A stretch of DNA of 29,805 nucleotides, taken from assembly GCA_016783285.1 (NCBI GenBank), contig JADHWW010000015.1, positions 1 to 29,805 on the forward strand, written 5' to 3'. The notes under the pieces were generated by a model. That model saw only the letters and a program-made list of their open reading frames with translations. It ran no database searches and was not told where the DNA came from. The translations under genes and the position numbers were made by a program. This document shows, one piece after another, positions 20,410 to 26,974 of this stretch (positions are counted from its first letter, which is position 1; the number at the start of each line of letters is the position of its first letter). The DNA is from Anaerolineae bacterium (GTDB taxonomy: Bacteria > Chloroflexota > Anaerolineae > B4-G1).

Positions 20410-20829
20410 TCAATCCCCTCCCATTCGCTCTGGTCCCCCCGCGCCAACACGATACCAGTACAACGGTGCATTGCCCCAATTGCGGCCGGCGCCAAAGGTG
20501 ATGTGACCGAGCATCCCGTCGCGCAATGGGATGCTCAATGCAGCATACTCACCCACCAGCGGATTGTGCGTGGCGACCACCACCGTCATTCCACTCTCGG
20601 CGACGAGGCGACGGAACAGGTCAAGGATCTGCCGTGTCGTGCCGCTGTCCAGTTCGCCCGTCGGCTCGTCGGCCAGGATGAGGCGCGGCTCGTTCACCAG
20701 TGCCCGCGCAATGGCCAGCCGCTGCTGTTGTCCGCCGGATAGTTCGTAGGGCCGGTGCCAGGCTCACTCCTGCAGCCCCACCAGTTCCAGGCAATGGTAC
20801 ACCCGCGCATTCCGCACCAACCGCCAGCG
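20410..20829 (-). pseudogene. Broken ABC transporter ATPase (LolD/MacB-type), 3' part
   Basis: The minus strand reads [34 protein letters not shown] (Walker B) and VVVATHNP (H-loop), the second half of a LolD/MacB-type ATPase. An in-frame TGA (20766-20764) interrupts it just before [11 protein letters not shown]. The residues before the stop (RVYHCLELVGLQE) still belong to the family. The Walker A part is missing, replaced at higher coordinates by the next gene's leader. It is therefore both truncated and nonsense-mutated. No permease partner is present. Confidence 0.85.
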
Positions 20830-20880
20830 TTGGCTGAAGGAACGCAGGGAGACGTATGATTTGTGAGCAGGAGGAGTGAG

Positions 20881-21960
20881 ATGAACCGTGGTGATCCCTT
20901 GGAGCGATGGCTTCTTTGGAGCAAGCGCAGCATGCCCCCCGAGATTGTTGCTCAGCATCAGGCCGAAGTGCACGCCGCGCTCGACCGCCTGGCCGAGTTC
21001 CTGGACAATCCACCCCCCAAACGGCCAAATATGAGCAGCGTCGAGCTATGGGACTGGGAAGGGATGGTGGGGTTTGCTCCGGCCGACCTGTCCCGCGCCC
21101 AGGATCTATACCGCCGTGTCTATGTCACCGGCGGCGCCGGCAGCACGCTCATTCAGGAGTCGCTGCTTAACTTGATCGCTGCCACGGAAGATCCCGAATC
21201 CATCCCCTTTTGGCTGGAGATTCTGGACCTCGGCCGCCCGCGTGACCAATTCGCCAAGAAACGCCGAGTTCTGGCTCTGGCTGCCCTGGCGCGCCTGGCC
21301 ATCCGACGGGACGTGCCAGCCGCCTACGACGGTCTGCGCAAAGCCGCCCGCAACGTCCGTCCGGAGGTGCGTGCCCTGGCAGTGCATTATCTCGGCCGGG
21401 CATACGCCGATGCCGAGCGCCCCCTACCACCAGAAGTGCTGGATGACCTGGCCGACATTGCCGTGCACGACACCGCCTTTGGCCCCCGCTTCCAGGCCCG
21501 TGCTGTCTTGCGGGCCGCCGACGAGCCGGTCCCAATGGACAATCCAGAGGGCGTGTATGCTTTCAAGGTCAAGTTTATGTGGGCCAAACGCATCTATCGC
21601 ACCATCGAATTGCGATCGGAGCAGACCCTGGATGCCCTGCACTATGCCATTCAGCGGGCGATCAACTGGGACGCCGACCATCTCTACTCGTTCCACGTGA
21701 GCGGGAAGAAGTGGGACCGCAACTACACCTTTGCCTGTCCATACGAAGACGACCACCCCCCGTGGACCGACGAAGCGGTCATCGGCGAGCTAGGGCTGGT
21801 GACGAAGCACAAGTTCCTGTACTACTTCGACTACGGGAACAGCCACGAATTTGAAGTGGAGGTGGTGGATATTCGCCCCCAGGCCGAGCCGGGGGAGTAC
21901 CCGCGCGTGGTAGATAGCCGGGGAGAAGCACCGCCACAGTACGGTTGGTATGGTGAGTAG
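20881..21960 (+). CDS. HEAT-like repeat protein with C-terminal pRiA4b ORF-3-like domain
   Basis: The protein has 359 aa. Residues about 60-200 are helical and resemble HEAT repeats (LLNLIAATEDPESIPFWLEI; LALAALARLAIRRD; VRPEVRALAVHYLGRAYADA). Residues about 220-340 match the plasmid pRiA4b ORF-3-like fold (YAFKVKFMWAKRIYRTIELR, LDALHYAIQRAINWDADHLY, SFHVSG, FLYYFDYG). That domain is often found in IS-associated and accessory genes, without known chemistry. Start ATG 20881 has AGGAGGAG a few bases upstream; the GTG 18 bases earlier overlaps that site. It lies alone between an ABC pseudogene and the PadR promoter. Confidence 0.8.
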   Translation: MNRGDPLERWLLWSKRSMPPEIVAQHQAEVHAALDRLAEFLDNPPPKRPNMSSVELWDWEGMVGFAPADLSRAQDLYRRVYVTGGAGSTLIQESLLNLIAATEDPESIPFWLEILDLGRPRDQFAKKRRVLALAALARLAIRRDVPAAYDGLRKAARNVRPEVRALAVHYLGRAYADAERPLPPEVLDDLADIAVHDTAFGPRFQARAVLRAADEPVPMDNPEGVYAFKVKFMWAKRIYRTIELRSEQTLDALHYAIQRAINWDADHLYSFHVSGKKWDRNYTFACPYEDDHPPWTDEAVIGELGLVTKHKFLYYFDYGNSHEFEVEVVDIRPQAEPGEYPRVVDSRGEAPPQYGWYGE

Positions 21961-22028
21961 GTGTAGACCGATCCTCTCTGTTGTCTCACCGGCATAAGGA
22001 TTGCAATGTCACTGCGCCTCCACCCTGT

Positions 22029-22094
22029 CTATGTGTCGTCTGACTATATGAGGTTAGACTATATGTTGTTCTACTATTGGCAAATTACACATAG
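22029..22094. promoter_or_regulatory. Inverted and direct repeats upstream of padR, possible PadR operator
   Basis: CTATGTGT (22029-22036) and ACACATAG (22087-22094) are exact inverse copies, 50 bp apart. Between them GACTATATG occurs twice (about 22042-22050 and 22057-22065). PadR-type sites often contain ATGT/ACAT halves; assignment is by proximity only. Confidence 0.45.
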
Positions 22095-22105
22095 TGTGGT
22101 ATACT
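22077..22105 (+). promoter_or_regulatory. Promoter of the PadR/Mrp iron-sulfur cluster
   Basis: TTGGCA (22077-22082) and TATACT (22100-22105) have a 17-bp spacer. Transcription starts near 22112, about 40 bases before padR. The right half of the inverted repeat lies within the spacer, suited to repression. Confidence 0.65.
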
Positions 22106-22153
22106 ATGGTTGCTTGAGCCAGGGTCTGATGGTCCTGTAAGGGAGGAAGAGGG

Positions 22154-22537
22154 ATGCGAGGACAGGGTCACAGGAGGCGGAGACGTGGTCGCCGGGCAGT
22201 GCGGATGCTGGAGCCGGCGTTGCTTCTGCTCCTGCACTACGGTCCCGCCCACGGCTACACGCTCCTGGAACAATTGGGGGAATTCGGCCTGGAGGATCTG
22301 AACTCTAGTGCGATCTACCGCATGCTGCGGGACATGGAGGAGAAAGGGTGGGTCACTTCGACCTGGGACGAGCGGCAGGCGCAGGGGCCGCCCCGGCGGG
22401 TCTATTGTCTCACCGCGCTGGGGGACGAGGTGCTGGCTCTGTGGACGCAGGACCTGGAAGAGAGCAGAAAGAACATTGATTGTCTCCTGGGAGCCTATCG
22501 CCGCCACATGGAGGAGGGTGAGGGTGAGCATCATTGA
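22154..22537 (+). CDS. PadR-family transcriptional regulator
   Basis: The 127-aa protein has the PadR winged helix: LLLLLHYGPAHGYTLLEQL, the recognition-helix part DLNSSAIYRMLRDMEEKGWV, the wing PPRRVYCLTALGDEVL, and a C-terminal helix ending EEGEGEHH. The basic N-terminal tail (RGQGHRRRRRGRRAVR) is typical of PadR proteins in front of Mrp/NifX clusters. A strong GGGAGGAAGAGGG site precedes ATG 22154. It is the first gene of the plus-strand cluster and likely controls itself and the genes behind it. The signal sensed is unknown. Confidence 0.88.
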   Translation: MRGQGHRRRRRGRRAVRMLEPALLLLLHYGPAHGYTLLEQLGEFGLEDLNSSAIYRMLRDMEEKGWVTSTWDERQAQGPPRRVYCLTALGDEVLALWTQDLEESRKNIDCLLGAYRRHMEEGEGEHH

Positions 22538-22559
22538 AACACTGCTGGATAGAATGAAC

Positions 22560-22588
22560 CAATGAACAATGAATCAATGAACAAATGA
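22560..22588 (+). repeat. Heptanucleotide array CAATGAA between padR and mrp
   Basis: Exact CAATGAA units at 22560-22566, 22567-22573 and 22575-22581, then a diverged copy. CAATGAA is the reverse complement of the TTCATTG repeated at 6806-6840. Confidence 0.75.
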
Positions 22589-22616
22589 CAAAAACACAGT
22601 TTCGTGAGGGAGGAAA

Positions 22617-23687
22617 ATGATCACAGATAAACAGGTTATTGATGCATTGCGTAGAGTGATGCACCCCGAGATCAAGCGCAATCTGGTTGAGTTAGAGATG
22701 ATCAGAGACGTAAGCGTCGAGGGTGAGGGAGTCACGCTTACACTGGCACTGCCTTTCGCAGAAATTCCAATCAAAGACGACCTGGTACGCATGGTCGAGG
22801 GGGCAGTCGCGAAGTTAGACGCAACTTTACAGGTCGAAGTCAATCTGACCGAGATGAACCAGAAGGAGCGTGCCGCGTTCATGACCGCATCCGAAGGCGG
22901 CCCCAAGCCAGCACAGTCCGCGAACAAGATTGCTAACGTGGTAGCCGTGTTGAGTGGAAAGGGCGGCGTTGGTAAATCGTCGGTGGCGGCGCTGCTGGCG
23001 GTGACGCTGCGCCGCCGGGGAGAGCGGGTGGGCGTGCTCGATGCTGATATCACCGGCCCCAGCATCCCCAAGATGTTCGGCCTGCACCGGCCACCGCCAA
23101 TGAGTCCGGCAGGTATCCTCCCCGCCGAAACCCCTGGCGGCATCAAGGTAATGTCCATCAATTTGCTGCTGCCCAGTGAGGACGAGGCCGTCATCTGGCG
23201 CGGCCCACTCATCAGCAGCGCCATCAAGCAGTTCTGGAACGAGGTTTTCTGGGGCGACCTGGATTATCTGATCGTGGACCTGCCCCCCGGCACCTCCGAC
23301 GCTTCGCTGACAGTGATGCAGTCCATACCGCTCAGCGGGGTAGTACTGGTCACTTCGCCGCAAGACCTGGCGGGGATGGTGGTACGCAAGGCGGCCCGCA
23401 TGGCCCAGCACATGGGAGCGCCTATCCTGGGGATAGTGGAGAACATGAGTTACCTCACCTGCCCCAAATGCGGGGAAAAGATCGAGGTCTTTGGCCCCAG
23501 CCAGGCGTTCCGCACGGCGCTGAAAATCGGGTCGCCACTGCTGGGGCAACTACCGCTGGACCCGGAACTGGCCCGCTGCTGTGATGCAGGGGAGATCGAG
23601 GAGTATGAGGCGGAATTGTTCGAGCCGATCACCGGGCAAGTGGTAGAGCGGGTGCCGAGACGGAAAACGACGCCGATCTTTCCGTAG
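22617..23687 (+). CDS. mrp: Mrp/ApbC-family iron-sulfur carrier ATPase
   Basis: The 356-aa protein has an N-terminal MIP18/DUF59 domain (VIDALRRVMHPEIKRNLVEL) and a ParA/MinD-like P-loop domain: deviant Walker A GKGGVGKSS (114-122), DADITGPSIPKMFGL, DLPPGTSDASLT and VTSPQDLAGMVVRKAARMA. The CPKC pair (C282, C285, after ENMSYLT) bridges a 4Fe-4S cluster at the dimer face. It loads Fe-S clusters onto target proteins in the cytosol. Start ATG 22617 follows GGGAGGAAA. The NifX-like, DUF5320 and IscU-like genes downstream support a cluster-assembly role. Confidence 0.95.
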   Translation: MITDKQVIDALRRVMHPEIKRNLVELEMIRDVSVEGEGVTLTLALPFAEIPIKDDLVRMVEGAVAKLDATLQVEVNLTEMNQKERAAFMTASEGGPKPAQSANKIANVVAVLSGKGGVGKSSVAALLAVTLRRRGERVGVLDADITGPSIPKMFGLHRPPPMSPAGILPAETPGGIKVMSINLLLPSEDEAVIWRGPLISSAIKQFWNEVFWGDLDYLIVDLPPGTSDASLTVMQSIPLSGVVLVTSPQDLAGMVVRKAARMAQHMGAPILGIVENMSYLTCPKCGEKIEVFGPSQAFRTALKIGSPLLGQLPLDPELARCCDAGEIEEYEAELFEPITGQVVERVPRRKTTPIFP

Positions 23688-23746
23688 CTGGGGAGGGAAC
23701 CTGGTAGAGAGTGGAGATCAGAGAGTAGAGAAGGGAGGTGAGTGAT

Positions 23747-24028
23747 ATGCCGAGATTTGATGGAACAGGGCCACAGGGCCAGGGTCCGATGACCGGGCGC
23801 GGTGAGGGACACTGCGCGCTGGTGCTTCCTGAATCGGGACAGTCACCCTACGGGTACGCTGGATTGCAGGGCACGCCTGTGCGTCTGGGAGCGCCAGCCG
23901 CCCGGCCTGCGCTCAGGACCCGCTTCGCCCGCTGGCCGCGTCCGGCGATGCAGCGTGGGCGTGCGTTCGGACGCGGGCGAGGTCACGGCGCGGGCAGAGG
24001 ACGAGGGCGAAGATTTGCCCGATGGTAA
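23747..24028 (+). CDS. DUF5320-type small Gly/Arg-rich protein A
   Basis: The 93-aa protein starts MPRFDGTGPQGQGPMTGRGE, the hallmark of DUF5320 proteins found beside Mrp and NifX genes in anaerobes. After residue 22 the sequence is Pro/Ala/Arg-rich (for example FGRGRGHGAGRGRGRR at the end) and lacks the C-terminal coiled coil of its neighbour. The middle part could reflect an old frameshift. Start ATG 23747 behind GGGAGGTGA. The function is unknown; metal or cluster handling is inferred from context. Confidence 0.75.
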   Translation: MPRFDGTGPQGQGPMTGRGEGHCALVLPESGQSPYGYAGLQGTPVRLGAPAARPALRTRFARWPRPAMQRGRAFGRGRGHGAGRGRGRRFARW

Positions 24029-24073
24029 CGTGATGTTCAAACGATTTAGTAGATTGGAAAGGAGGTGAATGAG

Positions 24074-24469
24074 ATGCCAGCAGGAGATGGAACTGGACCG
24101 GCAGGAATGGGACCGATGACAGGGCGTGGGGCTGGTTACTGCGCTGGCCATGGCGCACCCGGCTACGCGAACCCGATGCCCGGGCGCGGCTTCGGCATGG
24201 GCTGGGGCCGTGGCAGGGCCTGGGGTGGCGGAGGCCGCGGCGGCGGTTGGCGCTGGCGAAACCAGTACTACGCCACCGGACTGCCCGGCTGGGCCCGCTT
24301 CGGGTATGCGCCAGCATGGGGCGCGCCGCCGGCTCCGGCGTATGGCCCTTATGCCGCGCCGCCAGCCCCGGAGCAGGAGACCGAGTTCCTCAAGACGCAG
24401 GCTGAGTGGCTGAAGGAGCAACTGGACGTCATCAGCCAGCGCGTCACGGAACTCGAACAGGAGGCGTAG
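24074..24469 (+). CDS. DUF5320-type Gly-rich protein B with C-terminal coiled coil
   Basis: The 131-aa protein begins MPAGDGTGPAGMGPMTGRGA, then a Gly/Arg/Trp-rich part (GRGFGMGWGRGRAWGGGGRG), a Pro/Ala/Tyr linker, and a C-terminal helix (about 98-131) with FLKTQAEWLKEQLDVISQRV. It is the second copy of the family in tandem. The C-terminal helix resembles those of the two following NifX-like proteins. ATG 24074 is preferred over GTG 24065, which lies in the AAAGGAGGTGA site. Confidence 0.82.
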   Translation: MPAGDGTGPAGMGPMTGRGAGYCAGHGAPGYANPMPGRGFGMGWGRGRAWGGGGRGGGWRWRNQYYATGLPGWARFGYAPAWGAPPAPAYGPYAAPPAPEQETEFLKTQAEWLKEQLDVISQRVTELEQEA

Positions 24470-24480
24470 ACAATGCTGGT

Positions 24481-24583
24481 AGATTGGGAAACTGGGAAAT
24501 TGGGAAATTGGGAAACCAGTCACCGATCTACCAATCTACCAATCTACCAATCTACCAATGTACCAATCTACCAATTTACCAAC
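24481..24583 (+). repeat. Two octanucleotide tandem arrays before the first NifX-like gene
   Basis: Bases 24481-24515 carry diverged TTGGGAAA units. Bases 24528-24583 carry seven CTACCAAT-type units (four exact, then GTACCAAT, CTACCAAT and TTACCAAC). The 131-bp gap holds these arrays and the next gene's GGAGG site. Confidence 0.85.
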
Positions 24584-24600
24584 AGTATGGAGGAATGCAA

Positions 24601-25227
24601 ATGAAAATAGTCGTCACAGCCAACGGCGCTGACCTTGACGCGCCGGCCAGCCCGGTCTTTGGGCGCTGTCCAACCTACGTCTTTGTTGACACAGAGACTA
24701 TGCAGTTCGAGGTCATGGAGAACCCGGCGGTCACCGCTGGCGGCGGAGCCGGTATCCAGGCGGCCCAGTACATCATTGAGCGCGGGGCGCAGGCGGTGGT
24801 AACCGGCAACGCCGGCCCCAATGCCTTTAACGTCTTCCAGGCTGCCAATGTGCCCGTTTACCTCTTCGGGGGTGGAACGGTGCGAGAGGCGGTCGAAGCA
24901 TATAAGGCGGGGAAACTCCAATCCGTCGCCGGAGCCAATGTCCAGGCCGGAATGGGAATGGGACGCGGCATGGGAATGGGCCGCGGTATGGGTATGGGCC
25001 GCGGGATGGGCCGCGGCATGGGTCGTGGAATGGGCCGAGGTATGGGGATGGGCCGCCAGGCATGGGGGGCTGTCCCCCCGACGCCGCCTCCGCCTCCGAC
25101 AGGCACTGTCGCTCCTTCCCCCTCGCGCGAAGAGGAGGTTGCGTCTCTGAAGGATATGGCCGGCGGGTTGCGCAAGCAATTGGCCGAGGTAATGGAGCGC
25201 CTCGACCGGCTGGAAAAGGAGGAGTAG
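24601..25227 (+). CDS. NifX/NifB-type (dinitrogenase iron-molybdenum cofactor) domain protein with GMGR repeat
   Basis: The 208-aa protein has, at residues 1 to about 112, the FeMo-cofactor-binding-like fold (MKIVVTANGADLDAPASPVF, GRCPTYVFVD, AGIQAAQYIIERGAQAVVTG, VPVYLFGGGTVREAVEAY). Residues 117-152 are an uninterrupted run of GMGR and GMGMGR units with ten Met. A Pro-rich linker and a C-terminal coiled coil (about 178-208) follow. The stop is one base before the next start. Such proteins bind or carry metal clusters; there are no nif structural genes here, so nitrogen fixation is not implied. ATG 24601 lies eight bases after GGAGG; ATG 24595 is too close. Confidence 0.88.
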   Translation: MKIVVTANGADLDAPASPVFGRCPTYVFVDTETMQFEVMENPAVTAGGGAGIQAAQYIIERGAQAVVTGNAGPNAFNVFQAANVPVYLFGGGTVREAVEAYKAGKLQSVAGANVQAGMGMGRGMGMGRGMGMGRGMGRGMGRGMGRGMGMGRQAWGAVPPTPPPPPTGTVAPSPSREEEVASLKDMAGGLRKQLAEVMERLDRLEKEE

Positions 25228-25228
25228 G

Positions 25229-25720
25229 ATGCGCATCGCAGTTTCGGCAGATGATAACAACGGGCTGGACAGCGTAGTCAGCCCGCACTTCGGGCGCTGC
25301 CCTTACTACGTCCTCGTGGACCTCGAGGGCCAGGAGGTGAAGCAGGTCACTGCCGTGGCGAACCCCTACTACGACCACCACCAGCAGGGGCAAGTGCCCG
25401 GCTTCATCCGTAGCCAGGGGGCCGACGTGATGCTCACCGGCGGGATGGGCAGGCGGGCTCTTGGTCTCTTCGAGCAGTACGGGGTTGAGGCGGTGACCGG
25501 CGCCTCCGGCACCGTGCGCTATGCTCTGGAGCGTTACCTGGGTGGCGAGTTGCGCGGCGCTGCACCCTGCCGCAAGAGCACAGGTCACGACCACGAAGCC
25601 GAACCCGTCGCAGGGGAGTACGAGCAGGGCGAGGTGGGCCGGCTGCGGGAAGAGGCCGAGATGCTGCAGCAGCAGTTGACCGAGGTGATGGAGCGGTTGG
25701 ACAGGTTGACGGCAGATTGA
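25229..25720 (+). CDS. NifX-type domain protein with C-terminal coiled coil
   Basis: The 163-aa protein has the fold MRIAVSADDNNGLDSVVSPH, FGRCPYYVLVDLEGQEV, PGFIRSQGADVMLTGGMGRR and GASGTVRYALERYLGGEL, then a Cys/His-bearing stretch (CRKSTGHDHE) and a coiled coil (about 130-163) ending QLTEVMERLDRL. The preceding protein has QLAEVMERLDRL at the same place. The gene is translationally coupled to it (gap 1 bp) and has AAAGGAGGAG before ATG 25229. It probably pairs with the preceding protein. Confidence 0.9.
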   Translation: MRIAVSADDNNGLDSVVSPHFGRCPYYVLVDLEGQEVKQVTAVANPYYDHHQQGQVPGFIRSQGADVMLTGGMGRRALGLFEQYGVEAVTGASGTVRYALERYLGGELRGAAPCRKSTGHDHEAEPVAGEYEQGEVGRLREEAEMLQQQLTEVMERLDRLTAD

Positions 25721-25724
25721 ATCC

Positions 25725-25758
25725 AGACCTCCGAGGTTTCGGAAAACCTCGGAGGTCT
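25725..25758. terminator. Perfect 15-bp hairpin with CGGA loop
   Basis: Stem AGACCTCCGAGGTTT (25725-25739), loop CGGA, stem AAACCTCGGAGGTCT (25744-25758). It follows the second NifX-like gene by five bases. It could attenuate transcription into the next genes, though no T-run follows. The core TTT-CGGA-AAA is shared with the hairpin at 15913-15936. Confidence 0.55.
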
Positions 25759-25952
25759 TGGCTTGGGCCGGAACGAAGTGGGCAAGATCGCCGACCTGAT
25801 AGCGCGAACGTTCATACGTGAGGCAGGCTTTCGAGCCTGCCAGCTTGTGCCGCAAGCGTCCCCGGCCGCGCGAACTATGGGGGGTGGGGCGGCGGTCGGC
25901 GCGCACGCCGCCGCCGGCGGGGACGCTGGTAGTCTGGCCTGAGGAGGTTCAC
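25759..25952 (+). other. Intergenic with coding remnant and a small hairpin
   Basis: The plus strand reads LGRNEVGKIADLIARTF from about 25764, a motif that resembles the extreme C-terminus of serine hydroxymethyltransferase, but there is no more of such a gene. A hairpin GGCAGGCT-TTCG-AGCCTGCC lies at 25822-25841. The rest is GC-rich without a recognisable feature until GAGGAGG at 25941. Confidence 0.35.
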
Positions 25953-26462
25953 GTGGGGGATCAGGGAAAAGCAGCCGACTTCGACCACATGGTAGCGGAC
26001 CTGCAGAGACAGGTCATCGAGCAGGAACGGGCGCTTTACTCGGACAAGGTCCTCGAGGAGGCCCACAATCCCAGAAACCTGGGCTGTATGCCTGAGCCGG
26101 ATGCCTGCGGGATCGTGCGCGGTTGGTGCGGTGACACGATGGAGATCTACCTGCGGCTGAATAGAGAGAGGATCAAAGAGATCACTTTCATGACCGACGG
26201 CTGCGGGCCATCGGTGGCCTGTGGGAGCATGCTCACCACGATGGTACAGGGGATGTCGCTGGAGGAAGCCAGTGAAGTCCGGCCGGAAGACCTGCTCGCT
26301 GCCCTGGACGGCCTGCCCGAGGAGAGCGTTCACTGCGCCGAACTGACGGTGAACACGCTGCGGCAGGCCATTGACGACTGGCACGCCGGTGGAAGCAAGG
26401 AACCCTTCACTTCGACAAGGCTCAGTACAAGCGGCAAGCTCAGGGCAGGCTCCGGTGGTTAG
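25953..26462 (+). CDS. IscU/NifU-like iron-sulfur scaffold protein
   Basis: The 169-aa protein shows the scaffold fold: YSDKVLEEAHNPRNLGCM, IVRGWCGDTMEIYLRL and FMTDGCGPSVACGSMLTTMV. Three cluster-ligand Cys (C59, C84, C128 in HCAELTV) have the IscU spacing. It differs from IscU by extra Cys C46, C53 and C90. The last 18 or so residues come from a dispersed DNA repeat (26412-26450) and are not family sequence. Start GTG 25953 has GAGGAGG five bases upstream; the longer open frame has none. It probably builds clusters handed on by Mrp. It overlaps the next fragment by 8 bp. Confidence 0.85.
   Translation: MGDQGKAADFDHMVADLQRQVIEQERALYSDKVLEEAHNPRNLGCMPEPDACGIVRGWCGDTMEIYLRLNRERIKEITFMTDGCGPSVACGSMLTTMVQGMSLEEASEVRPEDLLAALDGLPEESVHCAELTVNTLRQAIDDWHAGGSKEPFTSTRLSTSGKLRAGSGG
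26412..26450 (+). repeat. Dispersed REP-like repeat at the end of the IscU-like gene
   Basis: TCGACAAGGCTCAGTACAAGC then GGCAAGCTCAGGGCAGGC. The CTCAG..CA(A/G)GC unit occurs twice in a row here and once at 5805-5825. It forms the C-terminal coding end of the scaffold gene. Confidence 0.55.
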
Positions 26463-26658
26463 CGATATATCTGCGTGGGACGATGTAGCCGCGCGGGCCG
26501 GTGACCTGGTCCGGCAGGGCTACCACGGGGCGGAGGCGATGTTGCTCACCGTGGGCGAGCACGTGTTGGACGATCTGGAGCCGCGATGCGCGCGGATGGC
26601 GACCGGCTTCGCAGAAGGTGTGGACGTTTTTTCCCAAGCACGTCTTGAAGGGAGATAG
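26455..26658 (+). pseudogene. Truncated C_GCAxxG_C_C-family redox protein
   Basis: From GTG 26455 the frame reads [20 protein letters not shown] then [11 protein letters not shown], the beginning of a C_GCAxxG_C_C protein (usual length about 130-150 aa). The Cys-containing GxVCGAxxG part never appears; the frame ends after 67 codons. The first conserved Cys is also Gly (GYHGAEA). It starts within the end of the scaffold gene. I infer a decayed gene. Confidence 0.65.
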
Positions 26659-26710
26659 AAACGCCCCCATAGCTTCGACTGGAGAATTTGTATGGAGGGA
26701 GGTGAGACAA

Positions 26711-26911
26711 ATGCCTATCTACGAATATCGGTGCCATGAATGCGGGGAGAAGTTCGAGAAGTTTGTTCGCTCCATGAATAATCCCGAGCCCGAGATAAAA
26801 TGCCCTGAATGCGGCGGACAGAAGGTCAAGAAGCTCCTCTCGGTCTTCGGGATTCAGACCTCTGGCTCCACCAGTGAGCCTATCTGTCCTACCTGTATGC
26901 CAAGGCGTTGA
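26711..26911 (+). CDS. FmdB-type zinc ribbon protein
   Basis: The 66-aa protein begins [20 protein letters not shown], the FmdB/CxxC_CxxC_SSSS signature; the second knuckle is [19 protein letters not shown] third CxxC (CPTC) near the end is additional. The family is thought to bind zinc and to act in regulation, with no enzymatic role known. A strong GGAGGGAGGTGA precedes ATG 26711. Confidence 0.9.
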   Translation: MPIYEYRCHECGEKFEKFVRSMNNPEPEIKCPECGGQKVKKLLSVFGIQTSGSTSEPICPTCMPRR

Positions 26912-26974
26912 GCATCTCTAGCCCAAGTTCTCAGCCAGCGCCGGGTGATAATTACTGGATGAGGGAGGAGTACC

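Noticed and set aside
24528..24583. CRISPR-like array
   Set aside because: The units are 8 bp in direct tandem with no spacers; there are no cas genes. It is a short tandem repeat.
24601..25720. Nitrogen fixation genes
   Set aside because: NifX-type domains are common in non-diazotrophs beside Mrp; no nifHDK, nifB or nifEN is present.
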